A DNA stretch of 64,000 nt from Ligustrum vulgare. Lineage: Eukaryota; Streptophyta; Magnoliopsida; Lamiales; Oleaceae. The notes beneath the pieces are model-generated. The model was not told the DNA's origin. It did not search any database and saw only the letters and a program-made list of their open reading frames with translations. A program made the position numbers and the translations under genes. Where the stretch lies: positions 38,038,129 through 38,102,128 of the forward strand of contig OY743180.1 in NCBI GenBank assembly GCA_963555705.1. The letters run 5' to 3'. Below, piece by piece: positions 1 to 12,000 of the stretch; positions within the stretch are counted from its first letter, which is position 1; each line of letters opens with the position of its first letter.

Positions 1-59
1 TTATTTTGATAACTATAAAAACCTTGTAAATGGCTTTAGTGTGTGTGTATATATATATA

Positions 60-720
60 TATAAAACTGTCATGTATTGATACCACGCAGGGAGATATCT
101 AACAGATTTTATGCTCTTCAATTGAGTTTTTTATGAATGATTTATTATCAATTTTGCTCATTGTAATATACATGCGATTCTTACAAGTTTCAAGTTATCT
201 AAAATGCTTACCATACTTATATTTCTCATTTTAATATCTAAACTTATAATATATAGAGTATTCAAGTTGTATATACGATATTTTCTAATTTTAAGTTAAG
301 CATTTACCACTTATATATATTTACAATCTTAAAGGCGAGGTTAGCTTGATGAACTTCAGATTTTGCCTAAAACAACAGTTATCGTTCATTTTTATTCCCA
401 TACTTCAACTTCTTATTTCAATATAAAGAATATTAACTCAAAAGTTTACTATTATATGAATGTGTTTTATTATGATGCAATTTTACCAATTTTAAGTCAA
501 CTAAATTATTTACTACATGTATACATTGTCTAGATTTCAAAATGAAAGAAAGACTAACTTTGCAGTTTTTTAGATATCAGCCTTCCTCAACCAGTATCGA
601 TACATGTATCAATACTTACAAGAAAATAGCAAGGTCTTATTTTACACAAAACAACATATGTGATATAAATAAATAAAAATTAAAAAAATTGTAGTGAAAC
701 TTTGTGCACCATATACACTC
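60..720. repeat. Diverged direct repeat, copy 1 (partner at 4215-4760)
   Basis: This AT-rich stretch matches 4215-4760 in order and orientation: a TGTCATGTATTGATAC-like start, a block around AATGATTTATTA, then GATATC(A/T)G followed by a CAGTATCGATAC block and an ATTGTAGTGAA block. The copies differ by many substitutions and small indels, so the duplication is old. It lies on the 5' side of the Harbinger-related exons and may be part of that element's non-coding arms. No gene is visible here. Confidence 0.55.
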
Positions 721-1575
721 CCAACGGTAAAAAGAAATGGACTTCACTGGGTTATCAGAGTTATTTTATTTTTTTTGTTTATTATTATTAAAAAAAATTT
801 AGGAGCAATGAGTAGTTCTGGTCATTTGGTGGAATCGGTTTCATTGCAGTTGGAATTAGTTGGTGCATAATGTTCACTCTCTATTGTTTCTGTAGTCCCA
901 CTAATCATGTACACAAAATTCACTATTTGCTTGAAATTGTCCGCATATGAGAAAATGATTCTTATTTGGTGTTATAACGACCTTACCTTTAATAATAGAT
1001 AGGAATTTGAGGTGAAACCATAAGGAAAGTGCTTAAACTTAAAACGAAGGCATTCTTGATGCAGTTAGTGTTTACTGATGATGGGAATATGATGTTGAGA
1101 ATCTTTGAGTATCTTAAGGCCACTCTTTCAATTTATAAGAACGTAAGTAACTATAGTAACAAGTTATATATTTGTGGCTACTTTTTGTGTATATGAATTG
1201 TCTTCCTAATTCATGGGCTACATCCTGCAACCACTTCCAAAAGTATGTTCCCACCATATCATATAATGTGTTCTTCCCTATTTGTGAAACATAAAATTGG
1301 ATCAGGTGCTTGCTAGAAGGTGGTTGATTTTTTTATTTTCTTGCATTCCAAATCAATGCATATGCCTACAAAAACATGTTGCTCTCTGCCTCTTTGGGTA
1401 CTCATTGATTGGGTTATGTTTTAGTGGTAACTTTCACCGTTTGATAGGATAATGGGTAAATAATATAATAGTTGTGTTACTGCTCGAGTATGTTGTGCAC
1501 ATATCCAAATAGTACAATTTTTTTTTAAACTACTATGATTTCATGGAGTAATTAATGTTTCATGCATTTTTTCCT

Positions 1576-1795
1576 AGATCTGCCCAGCATACAAGAAATA
1601 CAGGACTATGGACTGCAAAGAGATTTACGATGACTACACACGCTTGTTTGGGGATACGTACAATTTGAACAAGTTTGCCCTAACACCAATGAAAATGGGT
1701 CGAAAGGGTGGTTTCTATCCTCAGTGTATGGCAAAGCAGGACCGACGAACGTTACTATTTCGGTATCTACTGAGATGAGTGATGAAAGGGATAGT
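1576..1795 (+). pseudogene. Myb/SANT-like DNA-binding protein exon (possible PIF/Harbinger ORF1)
   Basis: After a plausible TTTTTTCCTAG splice acceptor, the plus strand reads a segment with the order Ala-Tyr-Lys-Lys-Tyr-Arg, then Ile-Tyr-Asp-Asp-Tyr, then Leu-Phe-Gly-Asp. This is the spacing seen at the C-terminal end of plant Myb/SANT-like domains, in the (a..fR.k..p.yddl..lFG) region. Such proteins are the accessory DNA-binding factor (ORF1) of PIF/Harbinger transposons, and a Harbinger transposase lies 3.3 kb downstream on the same strand. The frame stops at about 1776-1780 and the upstream exons are not clear. It is probably a remnant. A degraded host gene of the same family would look similar. 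Confidence 0.35.
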
Positions 1796-1999
1796 GGGGA
1801 TGTGAACAATAAAGGATCAGCCATGGAATTTTCACAGCCTCGAAGTAGCGATAAACGTAAGGGTAGTTCTAGCGGGGGTCAAACGAAATAAATTGACACG
1901 TTCTAAATAAGTTAAAGCATATATATTTGACTAGAATTAACAAAAAAAAGAAGTCTGGAAGGGACTCACTTTTTGAGTCAGTCCACGAGTAGGCCAGTC

Positions 2000-4300
2000 T
2001 AGGGGAAGACCTTTAATACGAGTACACACGTGCACATGAACTACGTCCTAACTGTGCTAAATGTATTGAGGAATTGAAGACAGTCAGTTTACTTCAGCTG
2101 AAAACAAAGCTATACAATTTTACGCTGAGTTTCTTGACCATGAAATCCAACCGTGAAGGCTATGCCGCTTGTAACACTGTCAATGAGATATAGGACTGGC
2201 TTGTTTACAGCTTCGAGGAATACAGCACTTCCAAAAAATAAACACTTCATTCAGTTTGTCCTTTACTATTCCCCTGTAATGCTAGTAGTTGAGATTTTAT
2301 ATTTTAAACTTCTTTTGTCACCAACTCTTGTTTGCCTTTGTTTGATTGTGCTTGTTTGTGTTTGGAACATGTGAGCTGGGAACCTTTTAGCCATGTTGTT
2401 TGCAAGTGTAGCCCATGACCAATTTGTGGTGTGTAATGAAGTTATGCAAGACTAGTACGTAGCTCCTATATGCCATGCTTTGACCTAGAAACAACTTGTT
2501 ATCTATTTGATGTGTGTCAAATGTTTATATCAGACTAGTTGCTATCTTTTTTTTTTTTTTTGGCTTCACAGTAGCCTTGTGAAAATGTATGCATGCACAC
2601 TGTGATTGTACTTGGGCTAATTGTCCTACTGCACCACAAATTCCAATAAAGTGATAGTGCAGTAGTTGACCACTTTCACTAGTGCTTCATTGTTCCATCT
2701 ACCTTTTTAATTTACATGTAACAATCCACTTTTTCCCAATTCTTTTAAATTAAAATTCTAAATTTTTTTTGACTCATGCATCGATACATGTATCAATACA
2801 TTCAAAAGCTAAATTAAGGAATTTATAATAATTGATCTATGTATCGATACATGAATGGTATGTATCGATGCTTGAAGAAACCCAGGTAGGGTTTTACACG
2901 TAGCTAAGTGGTAATTCGCTAGGATAACTAAATAGTGCCACTTGTCGACCATGAACAGGCCATTCCATGCGTGTAGACAGCTCCTGCTTATATGGTTAGT
3001 ATGTCCTAGGTCTGGTCTAGTTTAGGGTAATGAGTGCCTAAAAAATGTTATTTTAATCTATGTTAATCCGAATTTTAACTGAATTTCGTGTATAAATAGG
3101 GTTGCAAGTCATGAGTTTTAGAAGTACAGAGAAATTACTAAAAAATATAGTTATGAATGTGGGAGAGGGAATTTCGTTCTTATTGTTCTAAAATTTCAAA
3201 GAATTATCAAAGGTAGTTTTTTATTTTAAATCATAGTTATATAGAAAGTGGTTGGAATCATGTTTAGAATGCTGGCAAAGATTCTACAAGAATTCTAGAT
3301 CAACAAAGAAAGAATTCTGTTGAGATCAGAACTCAAACTACAGAAACATTTCCTTGTGTATCACATAGGTATCGATACGTGAAGAACTAGGATCTGAAAA
3401 TTTATCGATACTTTCATTAAATTTTAGTATAATAGAAGTTTAATTTTCGGTTCCTTCTTGATTTTCAGGTTTTAAACAAGGCAAGTAACACTGCAATAGT
3501 CTTAAATGCTACTTCGTACAAAATTTATTGATATTTCATCTTGTTCTTGTCTTATTGAAATATTTTCTTGAATTATTAATTTCATTATGTTATCCCGTTT
3601 AATATTACACCTTATGGCGCTTGACTTGCTACACTTGAAATAAGGAAAGTTCTTTCCTGCTTGAAATATATGGTACTGATTTCAGGATTTGAAATCCTGC
3701 TTGAATTATTGTGAGCACAGGATAATATATGTTTTATAATATGGGCCCTTCCGAAACTCATGTTTTAAAATGAAAATTTTGTTACATGCTAAATATTATT
3801 ATATTCATATTTTTCATGTTTTATTACTGATGCTTGATCGTGCTTATTTTAAATCCACTACTCACGGGTGGAAAGCCTTGGAAGACAGTTTAACTCATAT
3901 GTATATAACGGAGACAGAAATCTAGAGTTATCCTCTAAACCATCCCACCTTGTATCGTTACGAGTATAACAAGATGAAAGTAGAGTACTATGATATAAAT
4001 ACGTTTGAATTAGTTTATACAGATATTTTTAATTTTACTAATATGTAAGCAGCCAGGGCACGAGGTTTTATTTTGAAGAATGTAAAAACCTCGTATCGAC
4101 TTTGAAATAATACGGATATGTAAATTAAGCGTGTTTTATAAAAAGTTATGCTTCATGTATCGATACTTGTATATAGCATTATCTAACGAACTAAATTTTA
4201 GTAATAACTAAATAACTGTCACGTATCGATGCAGAGAAATATCTAACCGATTGTTGCTCTTTAATGGAATTCCAATGAATGATTTATTACTAAATTTGCT
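2000..4300. other. AT-rich gene-free stretch with recurring TATCGATAC motifs
   Basis: I see no credible coding region here. The notable content is scattered copies of a palindromic core, TATCGATAC, often extended to TGTATCGATACATG. It occurs near 2780, 2840-2870, 3370 and 4155, and further copies lie at 590-610, 4222, 4652 and 4826 outside this interval. The spacing is irregular, so it is not a simple satellite. The motif may be a sub-terminal binding site of the surrounding Harbinger-like element, which is inference. Confidence 0.4.
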
Positions 4301-4301
4301 C

Positions 4302-4306
<5 letters not shown>

Positions 4307-4367
<61 letters not shown>
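4307..4367. repeat. (TA)n microsatellite
   Basis: About 60 bp of uninterrupted TA dinucleotides. Confidence 0.9.
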
Positions 4368-4370
<3 letters not shown>

Positions 4371-4600
4371 AGTTTTTAAAATATAGAGTATAAAAATTTA
4401 ATTTGATCTAAGTTCTAAATTAAACCTTTACCACTCATAAATGTTATTACAATTTTGAAAGCAAGATTAGCTTAATTTCAAAATTTGTCTAAAATAATAG
4501 GCCTTGTCCATGTTTATACTTCTACTCCTCATTTTTTTTTAAAAACTGTACCATTATATGAATGGATTTCATTTTTGTGAACCAAATTACTTACTACATG

Positions 4601-4938
4601 TATACATGGTTCAAAGTTTTTTTCAACTTTTCAGATATCTGTCATTCTTACCCAGTATCGATACTTACAGGAAAACAACATGGTCTGATTTTATATAAAG
4701 CAACATATATGATATTTAAATGACAAAAAATTGTAGTGAATTTTGTGTGCTACATTCCAAGTACATATGTATACATGGTTCAAAGTTTTTTTCAACTTTT
4801 CAGATATCTGTCATTCTTACCCAGTATCGATACTTACAGGAAAACAACATGGTCTGATTTTATATAAAGCAACATATATGATATTTAAATGACAAAAAAT
4901 TGTAGTGAATTTTGTGTGCTACATTCTAAGTACATATG
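4601..4938 (+). repeat. 169-bp tandem duplication (two copies)
   Basis: Copy 1 (4601-4769) and copy 2 (4770-4938) are almost identical. The only clear difference I found is ACATTCCAAG against ACATTCTAAG near the end. The unit includes a CAGTATCGATAC motif. High identity means this is a recent local duplication inside the older direct repeat 4215-4760. Confidence 0.9.
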
Positions 4939-5099
4939 TATTGGCTATATAAAGGAATGCAATTGGCATAACTCTTGAAACAAACTCAATGCAGTTTGCA
5001 GAAAAAAAAAATTTCACCTTCCATACTTTAGCATCCTTATTTAGGGTAGCAACGAGTCTTCAAGTATTCCAAAAATTTTGGAAATTAATGTCTTTCCCT

Positions 5100-6310
5100 T
5101 CTAATTATGGCGGCGTCGACTTCAGCTCAGTTCTTGACTCGAATTCAGACGACAAACTTGACAGTAACGAGTGCATAGACATGTTGGAGCAGGACACATT
5201 AATGTGGCTTCGGTATCGTACTATGTTGGGAAGTACTATGTTGAACTACTTGACACGACTTCGCTAACCACACCCCTCTCACTTTCCAAACATCTGTAAT
5301 GGTCACATGTTCATGTTGGACTTCTCGAACAGCCATCAGGCCAAATTTATTTTCGAGAATTCTTTATGTATCCGCCCATGTTCATGCATTTTCCCACATC
5401 CTGCGTGATAACTATGGATTGAGAACTGAGAACAATGTTGACGTCTATGAACAGGTTGCAATGTTCTTGAGCATTCTAGCACACGGTAAGGGCTACCGAC
5501 AAATCCAAACAAGATTCGGGTACGCGCTGTACACTAAAGGTCGATATTTCAGGAAAGTACTGGTAGCTCTTGTCAGGCTCAATGCATACGTGATTAAGCC
5601 AGATCCGAACTACAACAAAAGTCCAATTCACCATAGACCCGATCATGCAAAACTCCGTATGTTTAAGGTAAGAACGATATTATCATCATTATCGTATCGA
5701 ACATTTGAATAGCCCCATTCATCCATTAATTTTGTACAATCTTAAAATTGTAGGACTGCATTGCGGCAATTGATGGCCACATATTCATGTCGTACTACCT
5801 AAAAATGAGAAACTGAACTTCATTGTTAGGAAATGATATCCAACACAGAACGTGCTAGCTGAGTGTGATTTTAATCTTTGCTTCACCTTTGTCATGACTG
5901 GCACATCAAGGAAAATGCATGACAATTATATTCTAGCTGGGGCAATACATGATCCAGATATACATTTTCCTCAGCCGGCTTTCGACAAGTACTATTTAGT
6001 TTACTCTAGGTTTGCACACAAACGCGGTTACATGGCTCCTTTCAATGGGACGGATATCAGATATCATTTCTAGGAGTTTCGTTTTGCATCCTCTTCACGT
6101 GGATGACGATTTAGGAACTACCATGAACGTTTTAATTTTTACCATTCGTTATGCAGGAACGTTATCGAAAGGTAATTTGGTGTACTCAAGGAACATTGGA
6201 AAATTTTGGATAGGAAGCCTCATTATCCCTTTGAAATTCAAACAGCGGTTGTAGTTGCAACGATGACAGTATACAACGTTCTTCGTCATTCTTGTCATAT
6301 TGATCTGGCT
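5100..6310 (+). pseudogene. PIF/Harbinger (HARBI1-like) DDE transposase, broken
   Basis: The protein is related to plant PIF/Harbinger nucleases, which cut and paste DNA into TTA/TAA sites. Exon 1 ends at 5667 and carries the N-terminal helical region (EQVAMFL.ILAH, then an Arg-x-Ile-Gln...Phe block and Tyr-Val-Ile-Lys-Pro). A consensus intron (GTAAGA...TTGTAG) spans 5668-5753. Exon 2 opens with a DCIAAIDG-type motif that supplies the first catalytic Asp. The second Asp lies in the MHDNYIL segment near 5920, and the third acidic residue in RNVIER near 6160. A KYYLVYSRFAHKRGYMAPF block sits between them. Stops and frameshifts at about 5270, 5815-5835, 6070 and 6165 make it non-functional. No convincing TIRs were found. 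Confidence 0.85.
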
Positions 6311-6989
6311 TTCAGATTGGCTGAATAGGTTGATGAAGCTGCAGAAATTGATCTTTCCAGCCAAGATTAGCAAGATGCAGCGGAGGTAGAAACTGAGAGA
6401 CATGCCGACTCGGACTGGAACGCGCCAAGGGAACATATTGCCCGACAAGCTCATTGAAAATTCCTCACGTATTGGGATCTAAATTTCACTTACGGTTATG
6501 AGTACCCATGAATAATATGTATTGTGAATCTGTTGGTTATGATTTTCTACTTGATGTTGACAATAATGTCACATTATCCAAGTCAAATTTATGCACAATC
6601 AATAGAAATTTTTTCAACACGTTTAACATTCTGAAAGCGGTAATTATTTAACACTCGGTTGGGAAAAAAGGAACACGTATATGCACATAAATTAGACATC
6701 TATAACAAAAAATGTAGAATAGTCAATCTAATTTCAATAAAGTGAGATAATTGTACAGCATTGACCCGATTGTCATATTTGGGGCATTTCTGCATTTCCG
6801 TCACCTCATTTAATGTACTGTAACGGGAATTCAATTGTCTAACCCAGCCTCTAACAAGTGCAATATTTTAATGTAAAAGTATTTGCTGGCTCCCACGTGA
6901 AGCTCAAATTTTGTTGATTTTGCAAACATTTGTCGTTACCAAACAACCTCTAAATCACAATTTAAACTGTGCGATTTTTTAAACAACTT

Positions 6990-7173
6990 CTTAATCACAC
7001 AAATTTTTTCTCTTCAATGTTTAATCACACAAATTTTTTCTCTTCAATGTTTAATCACACATTTTACCTAGAAAATCCAAATAATCAATTTAAACTCTTT
7101 AATCTTTATAATAACCGTCGAACAGAGCCATAAATTAGTTTATTTATATTTTTGAGGTAAAATGTGTGATTAA
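6990..7173. repeat. 29-bp tandem repeat inside a fold-back (MITE-like) sequence
   Basis: A unit containing TTAATCACACAAATTTTTTC is repeated in tandem from about 6991, and a third partial copy ends in ATTTTACC. The last part, TTAATCACACATTTTACC (7051-7068), has a perfect 18-bp inverted partner at 7156-7173. Similar words (CAACCACAT...TTACCT) recur at 7545-7610 and 8740-8790, so this looks like one MITE family inserted several times. Confidence 0.6.
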
Positions 7174-7867
7174 AAGTGGATAGTGAACATGTGTGTTATT
7201 AAAAAATAGTTTGAAAAAATGTGTTTTTTATAAATTAATTTATGAATTGTAATGATTGTGTTAAAGAACAAAAACATAGTCATATTATCGAGTCGGGTTT
7301 ATTTAGTTTGGTCGGTTGCTGGCAGCATTGTACTTATTCCTCGGGTATATCAAGTGGTTTTTATACAAAACACAAGAAGATGCTCATTGTTAGTAGATTG
7401 AAGCGAGATGCAAAAGTTAGGGTCAGACCGAAATGGAGAAGCGAGAAAAGAACGGAATGGAAGGGTTCTTCTTCTCTGCATATCAAGATTTTGACTTTAA
7501 CAATCATTACAATTTATAAATAAATTTATAAACAATACAATTTCTCAAACCACTTTTTAAACACACATTCCTCTCTCCACTTTTCAACTGCACTTTTTAC
7601 CTCGAAAACATAGATAAACCACTTTATAATTGCTACAGTGTTACTGAGGAGCCTAAAGCAATAAAGGAACGAAATTGAAGGATTCTTCTTCTTTGTAGAT
7701 CAAATGGAGATGGAGGTAGATCAAATGGAGGTGGAGGTTTGACGGAAATGATGAAGCAAGAATAGAATGGAAGAACTTGCTAGAACACAAAATTGAGAGA
7801 AAAATGTCATTAGAACGTTATTTCAGCAAAAAAAATCAATATTTTTTTACTATTTTTTATGAAGTGA
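7174..7867. other. Gene-free stretch with MITE-like fragment
   Basis: No coding region is supported. The segment 7530-7620 (CAATTTCTCAAACCACTTTT onward) matches the interior of the MITE at 8670-8843, so it is probably another fragment of that family. Two short direct copies of GGAGATGGAGGTAGATCAAATGG-like sequence occur near 7700-7730. Confidence 0.4.
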
Positions 7868-9390
7868 CCTGTGATAAATACGTGTTTGTACTTATTTTGA
7901 CTTAAATTTAGATAATTGTTAGTTTTTAGAATGTGATATTGCTAATTTTGTGTTTATTTTATTAGTCTTATGAAAAACTCGAATTTGGATGTGTTTTGAG
8001 GCTTAATGAGGAAAAAAGACCAAAATCGTACAAAAATACAAAGTAGGACTGAACTACAAGAAATTGAAGGATATTGATGCAATTATAAAAGGATCAAAGT
8101 GAAATGAAAGTGGAAATATAGGGACTCAATGAAGAGCTAAAAACTTGGAGGACTAAATTAGTTAAGCTCTTGCGATCGCAATGGCTAAATTCAACAACGA
8201 GAAATCTGGTTCTTTTATGGTAACTAAGATTCACTTTGATCTATTCTTGTACTCCAATTTTGACACAAATTTATGGCTTTTGGGGACCTATATACGCATC
8301 TTCTTATACAACATTAGGGGGGGGGGGGTGAAGAAACTACATAATTCATCACAAAGGAAAGAAAGAAGGTTCAAGAGCAATTCAAGGCATTTTTCAAGAT
8401 TTTCAAGCAAGGGATGAAATTCTTGGTGCAAGATCTCCATCTTCTTCTAGATTATTTGTTAAAACATGCTTATGTATTTCTTTTCAATATTTATTGTTTC
8501 TTTTTTAGCATGTTTAACTAATTTACTAATTGGGATGAACAATGTGACTTATTTTGATTATTCAGTTTTAAATCTCATGTATTGAGTTTATTTCTAATTT
8601 TAATGCATGAGTTACTTGATCACCAATTTAGTGATTTTTGGGTTGTAACAAGTTGAGAGATGTAAGTTAGTGTCTGTTTGGCAAACCAAAAGAAACAAGT
8701 TTTTAAACATGTTTTTTTTTATACAATTTCTCAAACCACTTTTTATCCACATATATTTTCTCTCTTCAATTTTCAACCACATATCTTACCTAAAAAACAT
8801 AAAAAACATGTTTTTAAACACTTCCCAGTTGCCAAACAGAGGCTTACATATCTAGATCAGGTAATTAGTTTTGACAATTTAACAAAATGGTAGATATGTA
8901 TGGTTGTGGTTGTTTTGATCTAGTACGAATTCTTGTTATTGAATGTATGTAATTAAGGCTTGTTCGGATCCAATATAGAGATATGTAGTTGACCTAATTA
9001 GAAAGAACTAATTTAAATTCGAGAGTAGAAAATTAGATATAATTGTGACTTTGATCAAATACAACTTTAGAAAGAAAACTTGGGATAAAAAATTGAATAG
9101 GATAACTAGGCTACAATCGTGAGTCACAACACCTTCACTTCAAAACTAAAAACTCAATTCTTCATCTTTCTGAATTTATTAGACTTTCATAATTAGCAAT
9201 TTTCAATTCGTTAGTAGATTTAATATAAAATCATTGTGTTTTTCTTAAATTTGGTTTCAAATAATAAAAATAATACTAGATAAAATAGTATTCGTAGGAT
9301 TGACATTTCGGGCTTTTGAGTCCACTTTACTCCTTGTTTATGATATTGTTTACTTACAATAATTTTAACAACAATTTTTGCGTAGTTGTA
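7868..9390 (+). repeat. Decayed LTR-like sequence, forward orientation
   Basis: The stretch has the layout of the LARD C LTR at 41072-42743. It starts near TGTGATAAATACGTG, then has AGGACTAAATT-type blocks and a GCGATCGC word near 8172, and ends with a GGATTGACATTTCGGGCTTTTGAGTCC-like block. In LARD C that block reads GGGATCGACAACC...GGACTCAAAAAG. It is interrupted by the MITE at 8670-8843 and contains a G11 run near 8314. Similarity is by layout and short words only, so the boundaries are approximate. Confidence 0.4.
8670..8843. mobile_element. MITE with terminal inverted repeats (hAT-like)
   Basis: The ends are inverted: GTGTCTGTTTGGCAA on the left and TTGCCAAACAGAGGC on the right, followed inward by AAGTTTTTAAACATG against CATGTTTTTAAACACTT. 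It is 174 bp with no coding capacity. I could not find a clean target duplication, so the superfamily is uncertain. Confidence 0.7.
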
Positions 9391-9480
9391 TGGTGGATTA
9401 ATCTTTTATTTATCCATATATTTCCATTCTATTATTTTCCTTTTTACAGAAAAATGCTTGTTGCATGCTCCATCCACAAG

Positions 9481-10570
9481 TAGTGATGGCAATGGGATGG
9501 GTATGGGTCGAGGATCTCATCCCATCCCCGTTACATGCGGGGTGGGATAGGGGTCGGGGAAGGCGGGGATTAAAAATTCTCCGTTTAAATCCCTGTTATT
9601 ATTTTTTTTATATCAACCTTTTAAAAAAAAAAAACTAAAACTTATTATTCCATGCCTTTAAGTTAGTAATCTAAGTTGGAATCATCCAACTTGGTTTAAA
9701 AGAATATATAATTTTTCAAAATGTATTTGTTGACGCCCAAAAAAATACCCAAAATGCAAGAGGCCTAAGCCTTGGCCCAAACCAAAAGAGGCCCAACGTT
9801 AAGGGCTCATTATAGGCAAGAAATTGGACGATTGGGCGATTGTGCGACAGCTAGGATATTTGGGCGACAATGCAAGCGATGGAGAAGTTGGCGAATAAGC
9901 AAGTAGAAGCGGTTTTGACACTTGTCTTATGATCACATAGCCAGTTGTTGACGAAGGTAGCAGTTGAAATGACGAATTGTAGATGTTACTTAGAGCGACG
10001 TGGCAAGCGGATGTTACAAGGACATGGGTGACGATTATGCAACTTGGAGGATGCAAATTAATCCATGCAAGTGTTACAAATCAAGGCGGCAAACCAAATA
10101 TTCAAATATTAGCAGCGGTTGAAGGATGTTTATGCATTTGTATATATTGTAAAAACTTAGTCATTTAGAGGGACCAATCAATCAAGTCTCAAAAAGAGAA
10201 TATGTAATTTTCTTTATCTTTACTTTTATCGTCAAACTCTTAGTGTAATTTGTGTACTTGCGCCCCTTGGAGGTATTTTGTCTTCACTGTAATCTTCATA
10301 AATATAGTATCCCCCGTTGGGACTTTGTCTCAAGAGGTTTGTTCCTTACACATTCGTCTGATCCTCCTTTGGTAATTGTTAGCAAGGTGACGTCCACGCG
10401 AAACATTTTTCAATTTTTAAATTTTAAATTATAAACGGGACAGGGATGGGTCGGATTATTCTCATCCCCGTCCCCATCCCCGTGACGGGGATAAAATCAT
10501 TACCATCCCCGTCCCATTTGAGGCGGGTCCCCACAGAGACCGGGTCTCGCGGGAAAAATTGCCATCTCTA
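9481..10570. mobile_element. Non-autonomous hAT-type transposon with exact 8-bp target duplication
   Basis: The element is flanked by TCCACAAG at 9473-9480 and again at 10571-10578. Its ends are inverted: TAGTGATGGCAAT on the left and ATTGCCATCTCTA on the right (one mismatch). Sub-terminal regions are rich in CCCATCCCCG/GGGATGGG words on both sides. An 8-bp duplication with TA(G)...CTA ends is the hallmark of the hAT superfamily. It encodes no transposase. Most of its middle is a nested solo LTR (9728-10405). Confidence 0.88.
9728..10405 (+). mobile_element. Probable solo LTR nested in the hAT element
   Basis: The sequence begins TGTTGACGCCC and ends CCACGCGAAACA, the TG...CA form of plant gypsy LTRs. 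It differs in composition from the GC-rich hAT arms around it. It contains a TATATATTG-like promoter region near 10140 and a T-rich stretch downstream. Flanking 5-mers (GTATT and TTTTT) do not match, so the edges or the call may be off by a few bases. Confidence 0.5.
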
Positions 10571-10829
10571 TCCACAAGGAGAAGATCTTGAGCCTTTTTA
10601 CTAAATCTAGAAAATAGTGAAAATAATAAAATGTCTTCAACTTAAATCACATTCACACACCTTCATTCAAAATGAAGACATAATGTTTTAAATGTCCATT
10701 GTCCATAGCAATATAGCATGACAATAGTACTAAAAATTTTTCCCAACAAAATGACTAATCATACAAGAATCAAAATGACTAAAATGGGTTCTACTGGTTG
10801 GCAGTTTGAAAAGGGGTTTGAAAAGTAAA

Positions 10830-10950
10830 ACATAAACCAAACCATTTGAAAGCGATACGATTTGAGTCAAAAAAATTGACGGGTCCGTGTGGACCCAAAC
10901 CAATGATTTCAAAATTGCGGTTTCAATTCGGTATAGAGGTTTCGTGGTTT
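10830..10950 (+). repeat. Fragment related to the terminal region of the large hAT element
   Basis: About 110 bp (AACCAAACCATTTGAAA..., then GGGTCCGTGTGGACCCAAACC and GATTTCAA) aligns with 33650-33760 near the right end of the 12945-33783 hAT element. A second family member is therefore present here as a fragment. Confidence 0.55.
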
Positions 10951-11149
10951 CAATTTACATCCCATTTGGCCCCCATTAAAAATTTAACACATTTTTCTCT
11001 CCCTTCTTTTCAACCATACATTTATCAATAAAATAATATTAGACATAAACTCAAAAAAGATTCATAATTTTTAACTTCACATTCTCCTAAAAATCACAAT
11101 TAAAAAACTATTTTTTTCAAATAAACTCTTTAAAACAAAAACTAATTGG

Positions 11150-11995
11150 AGGCCTATTATGAAGTTTCCAAGACTAGAACAAGTAACTAATTATTTAGAT
11201 AGTGATCAAGCAATCAAATAATACAATGAGAATGCAAGATAAATCAAGAACTGCGAGAAATACTAAATTATGAATCTTGAATTAAAATAAATAAGATGTA
11301 GGGTTCATCTCATCCAACACATAAGAGAAATCTAGCATAACATCGACATATATAAATTACACAAAAATAATTAGTAAACATCACCCGAATTTCAAAATAA
11401 TAAAAGGAATTGAGTAGATTGATGTCCTCTTTTTGAATCTTCAACTCGTATTTTGATTTTTCATTGTCTTGATGTATTCTTGAATTTTTGGCTTAATCCT
11501 CTCTTTAAATCTTGCCTATCATTGTAATAATGTAAGTTCCCATAATGTAAACTAAAAATAAGTATTTATAAGCCCCTCAATTAGGTCAACGATCATATCG
11601 AAATCGCGGCCCAAAAATGTTTTATAACAAAAATACACTTCTAATCGAAATTGGACTCCTCGCCTCCCAGAACTATCATGCGATCGCATGGTTATAAAAC
11701 TAGCGATCATATAGCTTTATGACATGTACTTTTGGGCTTGTTCTTGTTCTTTCTGCCTTGTATTTTTTTTTTCATTTTGGTTCCTTTCTGATTTTAAAGC
11801 TAGTCCTCCATGTTTTCTTCTTCTTCTTCATTTTAGTCATCATCATTCCAATTTTATTTCAGTTAGGTCCTTCCTTTATTGCAACTCAAGTCCTTCAACT
11901 TCTGAAAGTTTATGAGTTAGTCCCCACTTTGCCATTTTTTTACGTTTTTAGTTCTTTTTATCCTTTTATTCTCCAAACGTTTCCAAATTCAAGTT
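11150..11995 (-). repeat. Decayed LTR-like sequence, reverse orientation
   Basis: Read on the minus strand it shares with the LTRs at 7868-9390 and 41072-42743 a series of 'AGGACT-AAATT'-type blocks, a GCGATCGC word (about 11690-11700) and a shared general order. It has no coding potential. It abuts the copia remnant, whose last recognisable codon lies at about 12005. Confidence 0.35.
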
Positions 11996-12000
11996 TTTCC

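Noticed and set aside
1606..1824. 72-residue minus-strand frame opposite the Myb/SANT-like exon
   Set aside because: It has no recognisable motif, while the plus strand matches a known domain pattern.
8181..8417. Open frame near the G11 run
   Set aside because: No recognisable feature, and it lies within a decayed LTR-like sequence.
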